Below are positions 31,004 to 40,522 of a stretch of DNA of 64,000 nucleotides, piece after piece. The stretch comes from Dyella ginsengisoli LA-4 (lineage in GTDB: Bacteria; Pseudomonadota; Gammaproteobacteria; Xanthomonadales; Rhodanobacteraceae): positions 1 to 64,000 of the forward strand of contig NZ_AMSF01000017.1 of the NCBI RefSeq assembly GCF_000334915.1. Reading direction: 5' to 3'. Both the position numbers and the translations under genes were made by a program. The notes under the pieces are model-generated. The model worked only from the letters and a program-made list of their open reading frames with translations, made no database searches and had not been told where the DNA came from. Within the stretch, counting starts at the first letter, position 1; each line of letters begins with the position of its first letter.

Positions 31004-32241
31004 GGCAATCGCGTCGTCGTTGCCGCCGCCGGGTAGCCAGCGGCCTGGATCGCGCGCACCGCCGCGGGCATCGCGCCCTCCCGACCGGGTCTGACTGTCG
31101 TGGACATGCCTGCGTCCTGCACGGCCCGCACCGCGGCCGGCATCGAGGGCAGACCCTGGGCAGCAGGCGTCGCCAGGCCGACCGGTGCCGCGTCGGCGGC
31201 CGCCCCGGTCGCGGCGGGGCGCGACTCGACCACCGTCGGTGTCGACGGCGCGGTCACCGTCATCGCCGGTGCCACCGGCGAGGCGGCAAGCGAAGCGGCG
31301 ATGGCCGGGGCGGCATCCGCCATCGGCCGGGCCGAAGCGGCCGCCGCCGGCGCGCTGTCGGCGCCTTCCGGGGACTTGGCTGCCTCGGCGGCCTCGTGGG
31401 TCATGACGATGATGCTGATGCGCCGATTGATGGCCGCCCCCGGGTTGTTCTTGTCGAACGGCACGGAATCGGCCAGTCCGACCACACGGGCGATCTTGCC
31501 GTTCTGCAGGCCACCCTCGATCAATGCCCGTCGCGCGGCATTGGCGCGATCGGCGGAAAGCTCCCAGTTGCTGTAGTCGCGGCCATTCGAATACGGCGCG
31601 TCGTCGGTATGGCCGGAGATGCTGATCGGGTTCGGCACCTTGTTGATGAAGCCCGCCAGCTCATGGAGGATGTCGACGGTGTAGTCCTTCAACCGGGCGC
31701 TGCCGAGGTCGAACATCGGCCGGTTCTGCTTGTCGACGATCTGGATGCGCAGCCCTTCGGAGGTGATGTCCAGCAGCAGCTGATCCTTGAACGGCGCCAG
31801 CGCCTGGCTCTTTTCGATGGCCGCATTCAGCTGCTGCATCAGGTCTTCCAGGCGCGCCTTTTCCTGCGCCTTGGCGAGCTTCTCGAGGTCTGCCTTGGAG
31901 GTCTGCGGCTTGGCATACTGGCGCTCGTTGCCCGGGCCCTTCGGAATGTCCATCGCACCGCCGAGCTTGATCATGCTGTCGCTCGCGCCGCCGGCGCCCA
32001 CCTGGCCCGGTGGCGCGACCGTGGCCTGGCCCTGCTGCATGCTCGGGTTGTTGAAGTATTCGGCGATCGCCGCTTTCTGCTGCTTGGTGCCCTGGCCGAG
32101 CAGCCACATGACCAGAAAGAACGCCATCATCGCCGTCACGAAGTCGGCATAGGCGACTTTCCAGGCACCACCATGGTGTCCGCCGCTGATCCGCTTGATC
32201 TTGCGGACGACGATGACCGGTTCGCCCTGATCCTCACTCAT
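31000..32241 (-). CDS. motB: Flagellar motor stator protein MotB
   Basis: 413 residues, about 100 longer than common MotB. The short cytoplasmic N-terminus (KRISGGHHGGAWKVAYADF) leads into one membrane helix; Asp33 in YADFVTAMMAFF is the proton-carrying residue. A plug/linker follows, then an OmpA-like peptidoglycan-binding domain (about 160-282: ISISGHTDDAPY, NWELSADRANAARRAL, NRRISIIVM). The extra C-terminal ~130 residues are Ala/Pro-rich and end with two copies of MPAAVRA(V/I)Q-AG at 367-378 and 391-402. It overlaps motA by ATGA and is controlled with it. The stop overlaps that of murU. Confidence 0.94.
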   Translation of the reverse strand: MSEDQGEPVIVVRKIKRISGGHHGGAWKVAYADFVTAMMAFFLVMWLLGQGTKQQKAAIAEYFNNPSMQQGQATVAPPGQVGAGGASDSMIKLGGAMDIPKGPGNERQYAKPQTSKADLEKLAKAQEKARLEDLMQQLNAAIEKSQALAPFKDQLLLDITSEGLRIQIVDKQNRPMFDLGSARLKDYTVDILHELAGFINKVPNPISISGHTDDAPYSNGRDYSNWELSADRANAARRALIEGGLQNGKIARVVGLADSVPFDKNNPGAAINRRISIIVMTHEAAEAAKSPEGADSAPAAAASARPMADAAPAIAASLAASPVAPAMTVTAPSTPTVVESRPAATGAAADAAPVGLATPAAQGLPSMPAAVRAVQDAGMSTTVRPGREGAMPAAVRAIQAAGYPAAATTTRLP

Positions 32242-33098
32242 GCCGCAGCGCCCTTGAGGTGCAGTTCGAGATCCTGGAAGCTCGGGCGGGACTGCGAGGA
32301 CAGCGACTTGCGGGCGAACTCCACCGCCACCTTGGGGTTGTAGCCGCGCAGGTTGGCGATCAGCGCCACCTTCACGCACTCGAACGCCTTGCTGTCCTCC
32401 TTCACCTTCGACTCCATCGCCTGCGCCAGCGGGCCGATGAAGCCGTAGGCCAGCAGGATGCCGAGGAAGGTGCCGACCAGCGCGGCGGCAATGTGCTCGC
32501 CGATGGCCGAGGTGTCGCCGCCGTTGAGCGAGCCCATCGTGATCACGATGCCGAGCACTGCCGCCACGATGCCGAAGCCGGGCATCGCGTCGGCCATCTT
32601 GGCCACCGCGTGCGCCGGCGCCTCGGCTTCGTGGTGATGGGTTTCCAGCTCGTAGTCGAGCAGCGGCTCGAGCTCGTGCGCGTTCATGCTGCCGCTGACC
32701 ATCAGGCGCAGGCAGTCGGTGATGAAGTCGACGAGATGGTGCTCGCGGATCAACCGCGGGTACTTGGTGAAGATCGGACTCTCTTCCGGGCTCTCGATGT
32801 GCGACTCGAGTGCCAGCAGGCCCTCCTTCCGCGCCACGCTGAAGATGTCGTAGAGCAGCGAGAGCAGGTCCACGTAGTCCTGCTTCTTGTACTTCGGTCC
32901 CTTGATGAGACCGATGGCATCCTGGATCGATGCCTTGACGATCTTCGATGGATTGGCGCTGAGGAACGCGCCGAGCGCCCCGCCACCGATGATCAGCAGC
33001 TCGTAGGGTTGCCACAACGCGGCGAGATGTCCGTGGGACAGCACGAAGCCGCCCACCACGGCGACGATCACGACCAGGGCACCGACGACGACAAGCAT
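32238..33098 (-). CDS. motA: Flagellar motor stator protein MotA
   Basis: 286 residues, the standard length, with four membrane segments (about 2-22, 32-50, 172-192 and 203-223). Conserved MotA blocks include LWQPYELLIIGGGALGAFL, the cytoplasmic loop SIFTKYPRLIREHHL-type segment with charged residues that meet FliG, and PGFGIVAAVLGIVITMG followed by GEHIAAALVGTFLGILLAYG. With MotB it forms the proton-driven stator. GGCGG/GGAA lies before the ATG. A FliA-type promoter is centred about 60 bases upstream, which ties motAB to the late flagellar genes. Confidence 0.95.
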   Translation of the reverse strand: MLVVVGALVVIVAVVGGFVLSHGHLAALWQPYELLIIGGGALGAFLSANPSKIVKASIQDAIGLIKGPKYKKQDYVDLLSLLYDIFSVARKEGLLALESHIESPEESPIFTKYPRLIREHHLVDFITDCLRLMVSGSMNAHELEPLLDYELETHHHEAEAPAHAVAKMADAMPGFGIVAAVLGIVITMGSLNGGDTSAIGEHIAAALVGTFLGILLAYGFIGPLAQAMESKVKEDSKAFECVKVALIANLRGYNPKVAVEFARKSLSSQSRPSFQDLELHLKGAAA

Positions 33099-33147
33099 GT
33101 TCCATTCCGCCTTTGATTGAAGATGCCGTGACCCCGGCACCTTCCGT

Positions 33148-33174
33148 TTATCGGCGGACCCGCCGGCAAGTTGA
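33148..33174 (-). promoter_or_regulatory. FliA (sigma-28) type promoter of motAB
   Basis: On the minus strand TCAA, 15 bases, GCCGATAA. This fits the sigma-28 consensus TAAA-N15-GCCGATAA with a perfect -10, exact spacing and one mismatch in the -35. It lies about 50 bases before the motA ATG. Such promoters drive motor and chemotaxis genes in most flagellated proteobacteria. Confidence 0.75.
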
Positions 33175-33177
33175 GGC

Positions 33178-33203
33178 CGTTCATGCGAACGGTTGCATGA
33201 ACG
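33178..33203. promoter_or_regulatory. Perfect 9-bp inverted repeat upstream of motAB promoter
   Basis: CGTTCATGC (33178-33186) and GCATGAACG (33195-33203) with an 8-base spacer. It abuts the -35 side of the FliA-type promoter and precedes the secF terminator. It could be a regulator operator or a second stem for transcripts coming from secF. No regulator can be named. Confidence 0.4.
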
Positions 33204-33210
33204 TGCGCAC

Positions 33211-33243
33211 AAAAGAAAAGCCCGGCCGGAGCCGGGCTTTTTC
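33211..33243 (-). terminator. Rho-independent terminator after secF
   Basis: AGCCCGGC / GCCGGGCT arms with a CGGA loop (33219-33238), flanked by A-rich sequence on the left and T-rich on the right. On the minus strand it is followed by TTTTCTTTT. It lies 22 bases past the secF stop and ends the tgt-yajC-secDF transcript before motAB. Confidence 0.85.
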
Positions 33244-33264
33244 CGTTGCGGGGCGGAACGCCGG

Positions 33265-34242
33265 TCAGGGGCGGCGGGCCAGCTCCGGGTTCTCCTTGGT
33301 GACCGGCATCAGGTCCTTCTTCGACACACCCAGCCACAGCAGGATCGGGCTGGCGACGAAGATCGAGGACAGCGTGCCGACCACGATGCCGATCAGCATC
33401 GTCACCGCGAAACCTTCCACCGCCGGACCGCCGATGAAGTACAGCGCGGCCATGGTGATGCCAGTGAAAAGCGAAGTGATGATGGTTCGCGACAACGTGG
33501 TGTTGATCGAGCGGTTGAGGATCTCCTCCGGCTCGGCCTTGCGCGCGGAGCGGAATAGCTCGCGGATACGGTCGAACACCACCACCTTGTCGTTGATCGA
33601 GTAACCGATCACCGCCAGCACCGACGCCAGCACGGTCAGGTCGAACTCGCGCTGGACCAGGGCGATCACGCCCAGGGTGACCAGCACGTCGTGGACCTCG
33701 GTGACCAGCGCGGCGATTGCAAAGCGGCGCTCGAATCGCATCCACAGGTACAGGCCGATGCCGATGATCACGAAGATCGCCGCCACCGAACCGTCGCTCT
33801 TCACCTCGTCGCCCACGGCGGATGTGACGAAGCTGTGGCTGGTCATGGTCACGCCGGGCGTCTCGGCCTTCAGCGCAGCGAGCACGTCGTTGGCCACCTT
33901 GTCGGCGGCGGCTGAGCTGGTCGCGCCGCTCTTGTCCGCGGCGGCGTCGGCGGTGTCCTCCTTGGCCTGCAGGCGGATCGACATCTGCCGCGAACCACCC
34001 AGGCTCTGCACCAGCGGGCTCTCGAAGCCGTGCTTCTGCAGCGCCGCGCGCACCTGGCCGACGTCGGTCGGCTGCGGATAGCTCACTTCCACCGAGATAC
34101 CGCCGGTGAAGTCCAGCGCGTAGTTCAGGCCCTTGGTGAAGATCAGCCCGACCGACGCGATCATCAGCAGCACGGCCAGACCGATCGTGTACTTGCGGAT
34201 GCCGAGGAAGTTGACGTTGGCGTTGTGATTGAAGATTTCCAT
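33265..34242 (-). CDS. secF: Protein translocase subunit SecF
   Basis: 325 residues, six membrane segments. The first helix and the signature GLNYALDFTGGISVEV follow near residues 20-50; the second half has the SecD/SecF/RND fold blocks VIGYSINDKVVVFDRIREL and NRSINTTLSRTIITSLFT. The periplasmic loop contains a short Ala/Asp/Lys-rich insertion. SecF works with SecD to pull preproteins out using the proton gradient. AAGGAA precedes the ATG at 34242; a TTG five codons before is not preferred. It is last in the operon. Confidence 0.95.
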   Translation of the reverse strand: MEIFNHNANVNFLGIRKYTIGLAVLLMIASVGLIFTKGLNYALDFTGGISVEVSYPQPTDVGQVRAALQKHGFESPLVQSLGGSRQMSIRLQAKEDTADAAADKSGATSSAAADKVANDVLAALKAETPGVTMTSHSFVTSAVGDEVKSDGSVAAIFVIIGIGLYLWMRFERRFAIAALVTEVHDVLVTLGVIALVQREFDLTVLASVLAVIGYSINDKVVVFDRIRELFRSARKAEPEEILNRSINTTLSRTIITSLFTGITMAALYFIGGPAVEGFAVTMLIGIVVGTLSSIFVASPILLWLGVSKKDLMPVTKENPELARRP

Positions 34243-34344
34243 GAACCATTCCTTCAAGGGATCCCGGCCATGGATGGCCGGTCGCGCCGCAGACCCGTCC
34301 GCTGCGCGGAGCCCGGTACGGACAGGTGCCGGACCGGACGAGTC

Positions 34345-34371
34345 GCCGGCCGCCCGGGACGGGCGGCCGGC
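34345..34371 (-). other. Strong GC hairpin between secD and secF
   Basis: GCCGGCCGCCC (34345-34355) and GGGCGGCCGGC (34361-34371) with a 5-base loop, in the 139-base secD-secF gap. It has no T-run. A likely mRNA-stabilising or processing stem that could set the relative amounts of SecD and SecF. Confidence 0.5.
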
Positions 34372-34381
34372 GGCACAACAA

Positions 34382-36268
34382 CTACACCGACAGCGTCTTG
34401 AGCTTGCGGTTGCCGTGGATCAGCGCGGTGATGGCGTGGGTCACCGTGACCGAGGTGAACATCGAGGTCAGGATGCCGATCAGCAGCGTGACGCCGAAGC
34501 CGCGGATCGGACCCGAGCCCATCGTGGTCAGTGCCAGCGCGGCGATCAGGTGGGTGACGTTGGCATCGAGAATCGTTGCCCAGGCCTTCTCGTAGCCAGC
34601 GCGGATCGAGGCGTGCGGCGTCGAGCCGTTGCGCAGCTCTTCGCGTATGCGCTCGCAGATCAGCACGTTGGCATCGATTGCCATGCCGAGGGTCAGCACG
34701 ATACCGGCGATGCCCGGCATGGTCAGGGTCACGCCGATGAGCGACATCACCGCGACCAGGATCACCAGGTTGAAGAACAGCGCGATGTCCGCCACCAGGC
34801 CGAACAGCTTGTAGTAGATCGCCGCGGCCAGCAGCACCAGCGCCAGGCCCAGCATCACCGCCTTGAAGCCCTTGTTGATGTTGTCCTGGCCCAGACTCGG
34901 GCTCAGTGCCGACTCCGACACGATGTCCACCGGCGCGGCCAGCGAGCCGCCCTTGAGCAGCAGCGCCAGCTCGGAGGCTTCCTTCGGGCTGCCCAGGCCG
35001 GTGGTCTGGAAGTTCTTGCCGAACACGCCGTCGATGCGCGCGTCGCTGATCACTTCCTCGGTAACGCGCGGCGTACGCACTTCCTTGCCGTCGACGGTCT
35101 TGGTGTCGTACGTGGTCTCCACGTAGACCACCGCCATCGGCTTGCCGACGTTGTTGGTGGTGAAGTCCAGCATCCGCTTGGCGCCGGCCGCGGTCAGCGT
35201 GACATTGACCGTCGGCGTGCCGCTCTGCGGGTCGGTGCCGGAGGTGGCATTGGCCAGCTGGTCGCCGCTGACGATGAGCTGCTTGGCCACCAGCACCGGC
35301 TGGTGCGTACCGCGCATGTAGTACAGGCGCGCATTCGGCGGCACGTTGCCGGTCTTCGCGGCATCCACGGCCTGCGGATCCCCCGGATAACCGATGCCGG
35401 GGTGGTATTCCAGCGTGGCCACCGCGCCGATCACCTTCTTCGCCTCGGCCGGGTTCTGCATGCCGGCCAGCTCGACCACGATCTGGTTCTCGCCCTGCTG
35501 CTGGATCACCGGCTCGGACACACCCAGCGCGTTGACGCGGTTGCGCAACGTGCTGACGTTCTGCTTGATCGCCCCCAGCGCGATCTCCTGCAGCTTCTGC
35601 GGCTTGACCGCGGCGTTGAGCATGAAGCGGTCGCCACTGCTGTCGCCGTTGTTGACGTTGAGGTCGGGATACTCGCTGGCGATGTCGCTGGCCGCCGCGT
35701 TGCGGTCGGCATCCGAGCGCAGCGCGATGTTGATGCCGTTGCCGCGCCCCTTGGCGCGCGTCACCGACTCGTAGCGGATGTTCTTCTGCCGCAGCAGACT
35801 GCGGATGTCATCCGCGTAGCGCTCCTCCTGCTGGTCGATCACGCTGTTCTGGTCGACCGCCATCAGGAAGTGCACGCCACCCTGCAGATCCAGGCCCAGC
35901 GGCATCGACTTGGCGTGGATCGCGCGCAGCCAGGCCGGCACGGTCGGCGCCAGGTTCAGCGCGACGGTGTAGTTGTTGTTGTCGCCGAGCGCGGCCTTGA
36001 TCACGTCGGAGGCCTTGGCCTGCACGTCCGCGTTCGAGAAGTTGGCCACCAGGTGATCGCCGTCGATCGCCAGTCCGGTGTAGGCGATCTTCTGCGCGGC
36101 CAGGGCGTCGGCCACCTTCTGCTGCACGCTGGCATCCAGCGGCGCGCCGTGGTTCGCCTGCACCTGCACCGCCGGCACCGGCGGGAAGGCGTTGGGCAGC
36201 GCGTAGATGATGCCGAACACCAAAGCCAGCGCGACCAGCGCGTATTTCCAGCGGGGGAAATCACTCAT
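34382..36268 (-). CDS. secD: Protein translocase subunit SecD
   Basis: 628 residues. N-terminal helix (FPRWKYALVALALVFGIIYALPN), the large periplasmic P1 domain containing GLDLQGGVHFLMAVD, and five C-terminal membrane helices with the family blocks AGIVLTLGMAIDANVLICERIREEL and GYEKAWATILDANVTHLIAAL. The D..LQGG and AIDANVLI features are diagnostic. It forms SecDF with SecF and associates with YajC. The ATG at 36268 (MSDFPRWK) has AAGG upstream; an in-frame ATG three codons earlier is possible. Confidence 0.96.
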   Translation of the reverse strand: MSDFPRWKYALVALALVFGIIYALPNAFPPVPAVQVQANHGAPLDASVQQKVADALAAQKIAYTGLAIDGDHLVANFSNADVQAKASDVIKAALGDNNNYTVALNLAPTVPAWLRAIHAKSMPLGLDLQGGVHFLMAVDQNSVIDQQEERYADDIRSLLRQKNIRYESVTRAKGRGNGINIALRSDADRNAAASDIASEYPDLNVNNGDSSGDRFMLNAAVKPQKLQEIALGAIKQNVSTLRNRVNALGVSEPVIQQQGENQIVVELAGMQNPAEAKKVIGAVATLEYHPGIGYPGDPQAVDAAKTGNVPPNARLYYMRGTHQPVLVAKQLIVSGDQLANATSGTDPQSGTPTVNVTLTAAGAKRMLDFTTNNVGKPMAVVYVETTYDTKTVDGKEVRTPRVTEEVISDARIDGVFGKNFQTTGLGSPKEASELALLLKGGSLAAPVDIVSESALSPSLGQDNINKGFKAVMLGLALVLLAAAIYYKLFGLVADIALFFNLVILVAVMSLIGVTLTMPGIAGIVLTLGMAIDANVLICERIREELRNGSTPHASIRAGYEKAWATILDANVTHLIAALALTTMGSGPIRGFGVTLLIGILTSMFTSVTVTHAITALIHGNRKLKTLSV

Positions 36269-36355
36269 GCCTTGCATCCATCAAAGCCACCTGCGGCGGC
36301 GGCGGTAACGTAAAAAACGGACACGGCACGCCCCTGGGGCGCGCCGAGCTTGTCG

Positions 36356-36691
36356 TCAGGAGGCCTTCAGCGAGCCCTTGGGCAGCACCTGGGAGATCGA
36401 GCCCTTCTGCACGCGCACCTTGACGTTGGGCGCGATCTCGACCGTGAGGAAGGCCTCGCCCACCTCTTCCACCCGGCCGGCGATGCCACCGTTGGTGACC
36501 ACCTCGTCGCCCTTGGCCAGCGCCGAGACCATCTGGCGATGCTCCTTCTGGCGCTTCATCTGCGGGCGGATCATCAGGAAATACATCACGCCGAACAGGA
36601 CGATCAGCGGCAGGAAGGTCATCAGCGGGTTCGGCGCCTGGCCGGCGGCCGGTGCGGCCTGGGCGATCACGGAGGTCATGGCAAAACTCAT
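36356..36691 (-). CDS. yajC: Preprotein translocase subunit YajC
   Basis: 111 residues. One membrane helix (about 24-42: MTFLPLIVLFGVMYFLMIRP) and the conserved cytosolic part QMKRQKEHRQMVSALAKGDEVVTNGGIAGRV (quoted in part: LAKGDEVVTNGGIAGRV). Small accessory of the SecDF complex. It lies between tgt and secD, the standard order tgt-yajC-secD-secF. Confidence 0.95.
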   Translation of the reverse strand: MSFAMTSVIAQAAPAAGQAPNPLMTFLPLIVLFGVMYFLMIRPQMKRQKEHRQMVSALAKGDEVVTNGGIAGRVEEVGEAFLTVEIAPNVKVRVQKGSISQVLPKGSLKAS

Positions 36692-36870
36692 CTGGTTGTC
36701 CCGTAAGTGACGGCGCCAGCTGCTGTTTCCGCTGAACGCCCGATAAAAGATCCCGGATTATGCCATGCCCCCCGGGGGGCTGCACCGGAACCTGCCGACA
36801 GCCCCTCGCCGCCGGCATGCCGCTCCATGGAGCGCCAGCGGCACCGTTTGGTTCCCTGCCTGCGTGCCGG

Positions 36871-38052
<1,182 letters not shown>

Positions 38053-38090
38053 CTATACTTGTCGGCCCACACGGCAAGCACAGGCGTCAC

Positions 38091-38957
38091 ATGCGCGAGG
38101 AACACGTCCGGGAACTGGTCGACCTGCTCGAACTGGAACGGCTCGAAGACAATCTGTTCCGCGGCCAGAGCCGGGACATCGGCACCCGCTTCGTGTTCGG
38201 CGGCCAGGTGCTGGGCCAGGCGCTGTCCGCCGCCCAGCGCACGGTGGACCCGCGCCGCGAAGCCCATTCGCTGCACGCCTATTTCCTGCGCGCCGGCGAT
38301 ATCGAGGCACCGATCGTCTACAACGTGGAGCGCACCCGCGACGGCGGCACGTTCTCCTCGCGCCGGGTCGTGGCGATCCAGCACGGCCAGCCGATACTCA
38401 ACGGTTCGGTCTCCTTCCAGGAGCCGGAGAAGGGCTTCGAGCACCAGACCTCGATGCCGGAGGTACCGGCGCCCGAGGATGTGGAGCCGATGCGCCACCT
38501 CTCCCCGGAGGAGCTGGCCAAGCTGCCGGTGAAGCTGCAGCGCTGGCTGGGCATCGACGGTCCGTTCGAGTTCCGCCAGGTGTGGCCGCGCGACGACCTG
38601 CACCCGGTCAAGCGTCCGCCGATCCAGCACATCTGGTTCCGCCTCACCGCGCCGATCAGCGACGCGGCGATCCTGCACCGCGCGCTGCTGGCCTACGCCT
38701 CGGACTTCCATCTGATCGGTACGGCCACCCTGCCGCACGGCATCTCCTACATGACCCACAACGTGCAGATGGCCAGCCTGGATCACGCGCTGTGGTTCCA
38801 CCGCCCGTTCCGCGTGGACGAGTGGCTGCTGTACTCCTTCGACAGCCCGACGGCGCAGGGCGCGCGGGGCCTGGCGCGCGGACAGATCTTCAGCCGCGAC
38901 GGCCGGCTGGTCGCCTCGACCGCGCAGGAAGGCCTGATCCGCCTTCACGGCGACTGA
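38091..38957 (+). CDS. tesB: Acyl-CoA thioesterase II
   Basis: 288 residues, a double hot-dog fold. Conserved TesB features are DNLFRGQSRDIGTRFVFGGQVLGQAL (quoted in part: LFRGQSRDIGTRFVFGGQ), HSLHAYFLRAGD, RTRDGGTFSSRRV in the first half and YASDFHLIGTATLPHG, SLDHALWFHRPFRVDEWLLY in the second, with the Asp/Thr/Gln active-site set expected there. It hydrolyses medium- and long-chain acyl-CoA in the cytoplasm. A -10-like TATACT lies 32 bases before the ATG with no clear -35. It may be read with the next gene, 13 bases after its stop. Confidence 0.94.
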   Translation: MREEHVRELVDLLELERLEDNLFRGQSRDIGTRFVFGGQVLGQALSAAQRTVDPRREAHSLHAYFLRAGDIEAPIVYNVERTRDGGTFSSRRVVAIQHGQPILNGSVSFQEPEKGFEHQTSMPEVPAPEDVEPMRHLSPEELAKLPVKLQRWLGIDGPFEFRQVWPRDDLHPVKRPPIQHIWFRLTAPISDAAILHRALLAYASDFHLIGTATLPHGISYMTHNVQMASLDHALWFHRPFRVDEWLLYSFDSPTAQGARGLARGQIFSRDGRLVASTAQEGLIRLHGD

Positions 38958-38970
38958 GCGGAGTCCGACC

Positions 38971-39363
38971 ATGCGCCAGCTGTTCACCTCGCCCCACCAG
39001 GCCAACATCGACCGCCTCGTCGCCCTGCTTCGCGAGCGCGGCATCGAGTGTTCCGTGCAGAACGTCTCGCGCTGGAACAAGCGCGCCTACCAGCGCTTCA
39101 GTTACCAGCAGCAGCGCGAGAGCCGCGAGCAGTGGCCGCAGGTCTGGGTAACCCATGCCGACGACTACACCCGGGCCCGCGAACTGCTCAAGGAAATCGG
39201 CCTGGAGCCGGTGGTCCGCCACGGCGAGGCACTCGCCGAGGCACGCAACCCGACGCCGGGCGCCCAGCGGCGCAGCACGGTGACGCGGGTCCGCCGCATC
39301 GTGCTGCTCGCGGTGACCGGCGCGTTCCTGCTGCTGATGCTGCGCTACATGGGGCTGGTCTGA
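38971..39363 (+). CDS. DUF2007-like protein with C-terminal membrane helix
   Basis: 130 residues. The first ~80 residues form a ferredoxin-like DUF2007 ('putative signal transducing protein') domain: FTSPHQANIDRLVALLRERGI, then VWVTHADDYTRARELLKEIG. A single C-terminal membrane helix (about 108-127: IVLLAVTGAFLLLMLRYMGL) anchors it, with the domain in the cytoplasm. Role unknown. It follows tesB after 13 bases and precedes bpt by 124 bases. Confidence 0.75.
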   Translation: MRQLFTSPHQANIDRLVALLRERGIECSVQNVSRWNKRAYQRFSYQQQRESREQWPQVWVTHADDYTRARELLKEIGLEPVVRHGEALAEARNPTPGAQRRSTVTRVRRIVLLAVTGAFLLLMLRYMGLV

Positions 39364-39487
39364 GGACCGCCCCCGGAAGTCCGCCGGACCGACGGATCTG
39401 ACGCCACCGGCGGCACATGCCGGCCCAGCAACACCCGCTGCATTCGATGATTGCCCCGCATGCCGCGGCGCGGCATAGAATCGGGCC

Positions 39488-40201
39488 ATGCGCTCCGAAC
39501 GCGTCCGCCTGTTCCAGACCCTGCCCCACGCCTGCGGCTATTTCGCCGAGCGCACGGCGCAGAACCTGGTGATCGATCCGGCCGCCCCGCAGCTGGACCA
39601 GCTGTACGGGCCGGCGCTGGAGCGCGGTTTCCGCCGGGCGGGCGGGCACCTGTACTACCCCAGCTGCCCGCAGTGCCAGGCCTGCACGCCCTGCCGCATC
39701 GACGTGGAGCGCTTCGTGCCGGACCGCGCGCAGAAGCGCTGCCTGCGCCGCAACGCGGATCTGGCCATCACCGAGTCGATCCCGGGCTACAACGCCGAGC
39801 GCCACGCCCTGTACGAGCGCTACCTGCGCACCCGCCATGCCGGCGGCGGCATGGACGAGGCAGAGGCCAGCGACTTCCGCCGCTTCCTCACCGCGCCGTG
39901 GAGCCCGACCCTGTTCCTGGAGTTCCGGCTGGGCACGCGGCTGCTTGGCGTGGCGGTGACCGACGTCTGCCTGACCGGCATCTCGGCCGTCTATACGTTT
40001 TTCGATCCCGAGGAAACCGCGCGCAGCCTGGGCACCTTTGCCATCCTGCAGCAGGTGGAGCTGGCGCGTCGGCGCGGCATCCCCTGGCTGTATCTGGGCT
40101 TCTGGATCGAAGGCCATCCGAAGATGGACTACAAGCGGCGGTTCCGCCCGCTGCAGATTCGCGGGCCGGACGGCTGGAAGCCGATGCCTGATCAGGACTG
40201 A
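39488..40201 (+). CDS. bpt: Aspartate/glutamate leucyltransferase
   Basis: 237 residues. Conserved features of the bacterial leucyl/arginyl-transferase family are the N-terminal PHACGYF, the Cys-rich LYYPSCPQCQACTPCRI (a likely metal or heme-sensing Cys set), and YTFFDPEETARSLGTFAILQQ and GYWIEGHPKMDYK-type block (here GFWIEGHPKMDYK). It adds Leu to N-terminal Asp/Glu of proteins, marking them for ClpS/ClpAP under the N-degron rule. The ATG is preceded by a short AT-poor leader. A decayed gene on the other strand abuts its end. Confidence 0.93.
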   Translation: MRSERVRLFQTLPHACGYFAERTAQNLVIDPAAPQLDQLYGPALERGFRRAGGHLYYPSCPQCQACTPCRIDVERFVPDRAQKRCLRRNADLAITESIPGYNAERHALYERYLRTRHAGGGMDEAEASDFRRFLTAPWSPTLFLEFRLGTRLLGVAVTDVCLTGISAVYTFFDPEETARSLGTFAILQQVELARRRGIPWLYLGFWIEGHPKMDYKRRFRPLQIRGPDGWKPMPDQD

Positions 40202-40216
40202 ACGACCGCCTCGGTC

Positions 40217-40498
40217 GCGGACGACCCGCCCCGGCATGGGCAGGATCTCGACGCTGGAACGGATGCCTGCCTGCACGGCAGGATCGCGATCGGCCAGCGC
40301 CTGCCGATCGTCACCGTCTTCCAGTGTGACCACATCGATGCCGCAGGCTCCCCGGGGATCGGCGACCGGACCGAGCGCGACCACCTCCCCCTCCGCCACC
40401 GGGGCGGTCCATTACTCCACGTGGACCTGCATGGCGATGGCTTCCGCCGCGCTCATGGCGCCGGGAGCGAAGCCCGGGCGCGGTGGGATTGACCGGAG
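40217..40498 (-). pseudogene. Decayed YCII-family gene with in-frame TAA
   Basis: Translating the minus strand in one frame gives SIPPRPGFAPGAMSAAEAIAM, then QVHVE-stop-W, then TAPVAEGEVVALGPVADPRG and PAVQAGIRSSVEILPMPGRVV (each quoted below 21 residues). This matches a whole YCII-type protein of the 'IPPRP ... HVxYW ... FGPVxDPxGxxGI ... DPxxxxG ... PMP' kind. The only break is TAA at 40412-40414 where that family has Tyr; one base change (TAC or TAT to TAA) explains it. The start codon is also missing, and no stop follows the expected C-terminus. It lies between the bpt stop and the glutamate-synthase-like stop and fills that 321-base gap. Confidence 0.75.
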
Positions 40499-40522
40499 CC
40501 ATGGCGGCCTCCCGGCAGTGGC

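Noticed and set aside
36767-36781. GCCCCCCGGGGGGC palindrome between yajC and tgt
   Set aside because: A run of C followed by G is common by chance in such GC-rich sequence and shows no loop or T-run. Not taken as a regulatory element.
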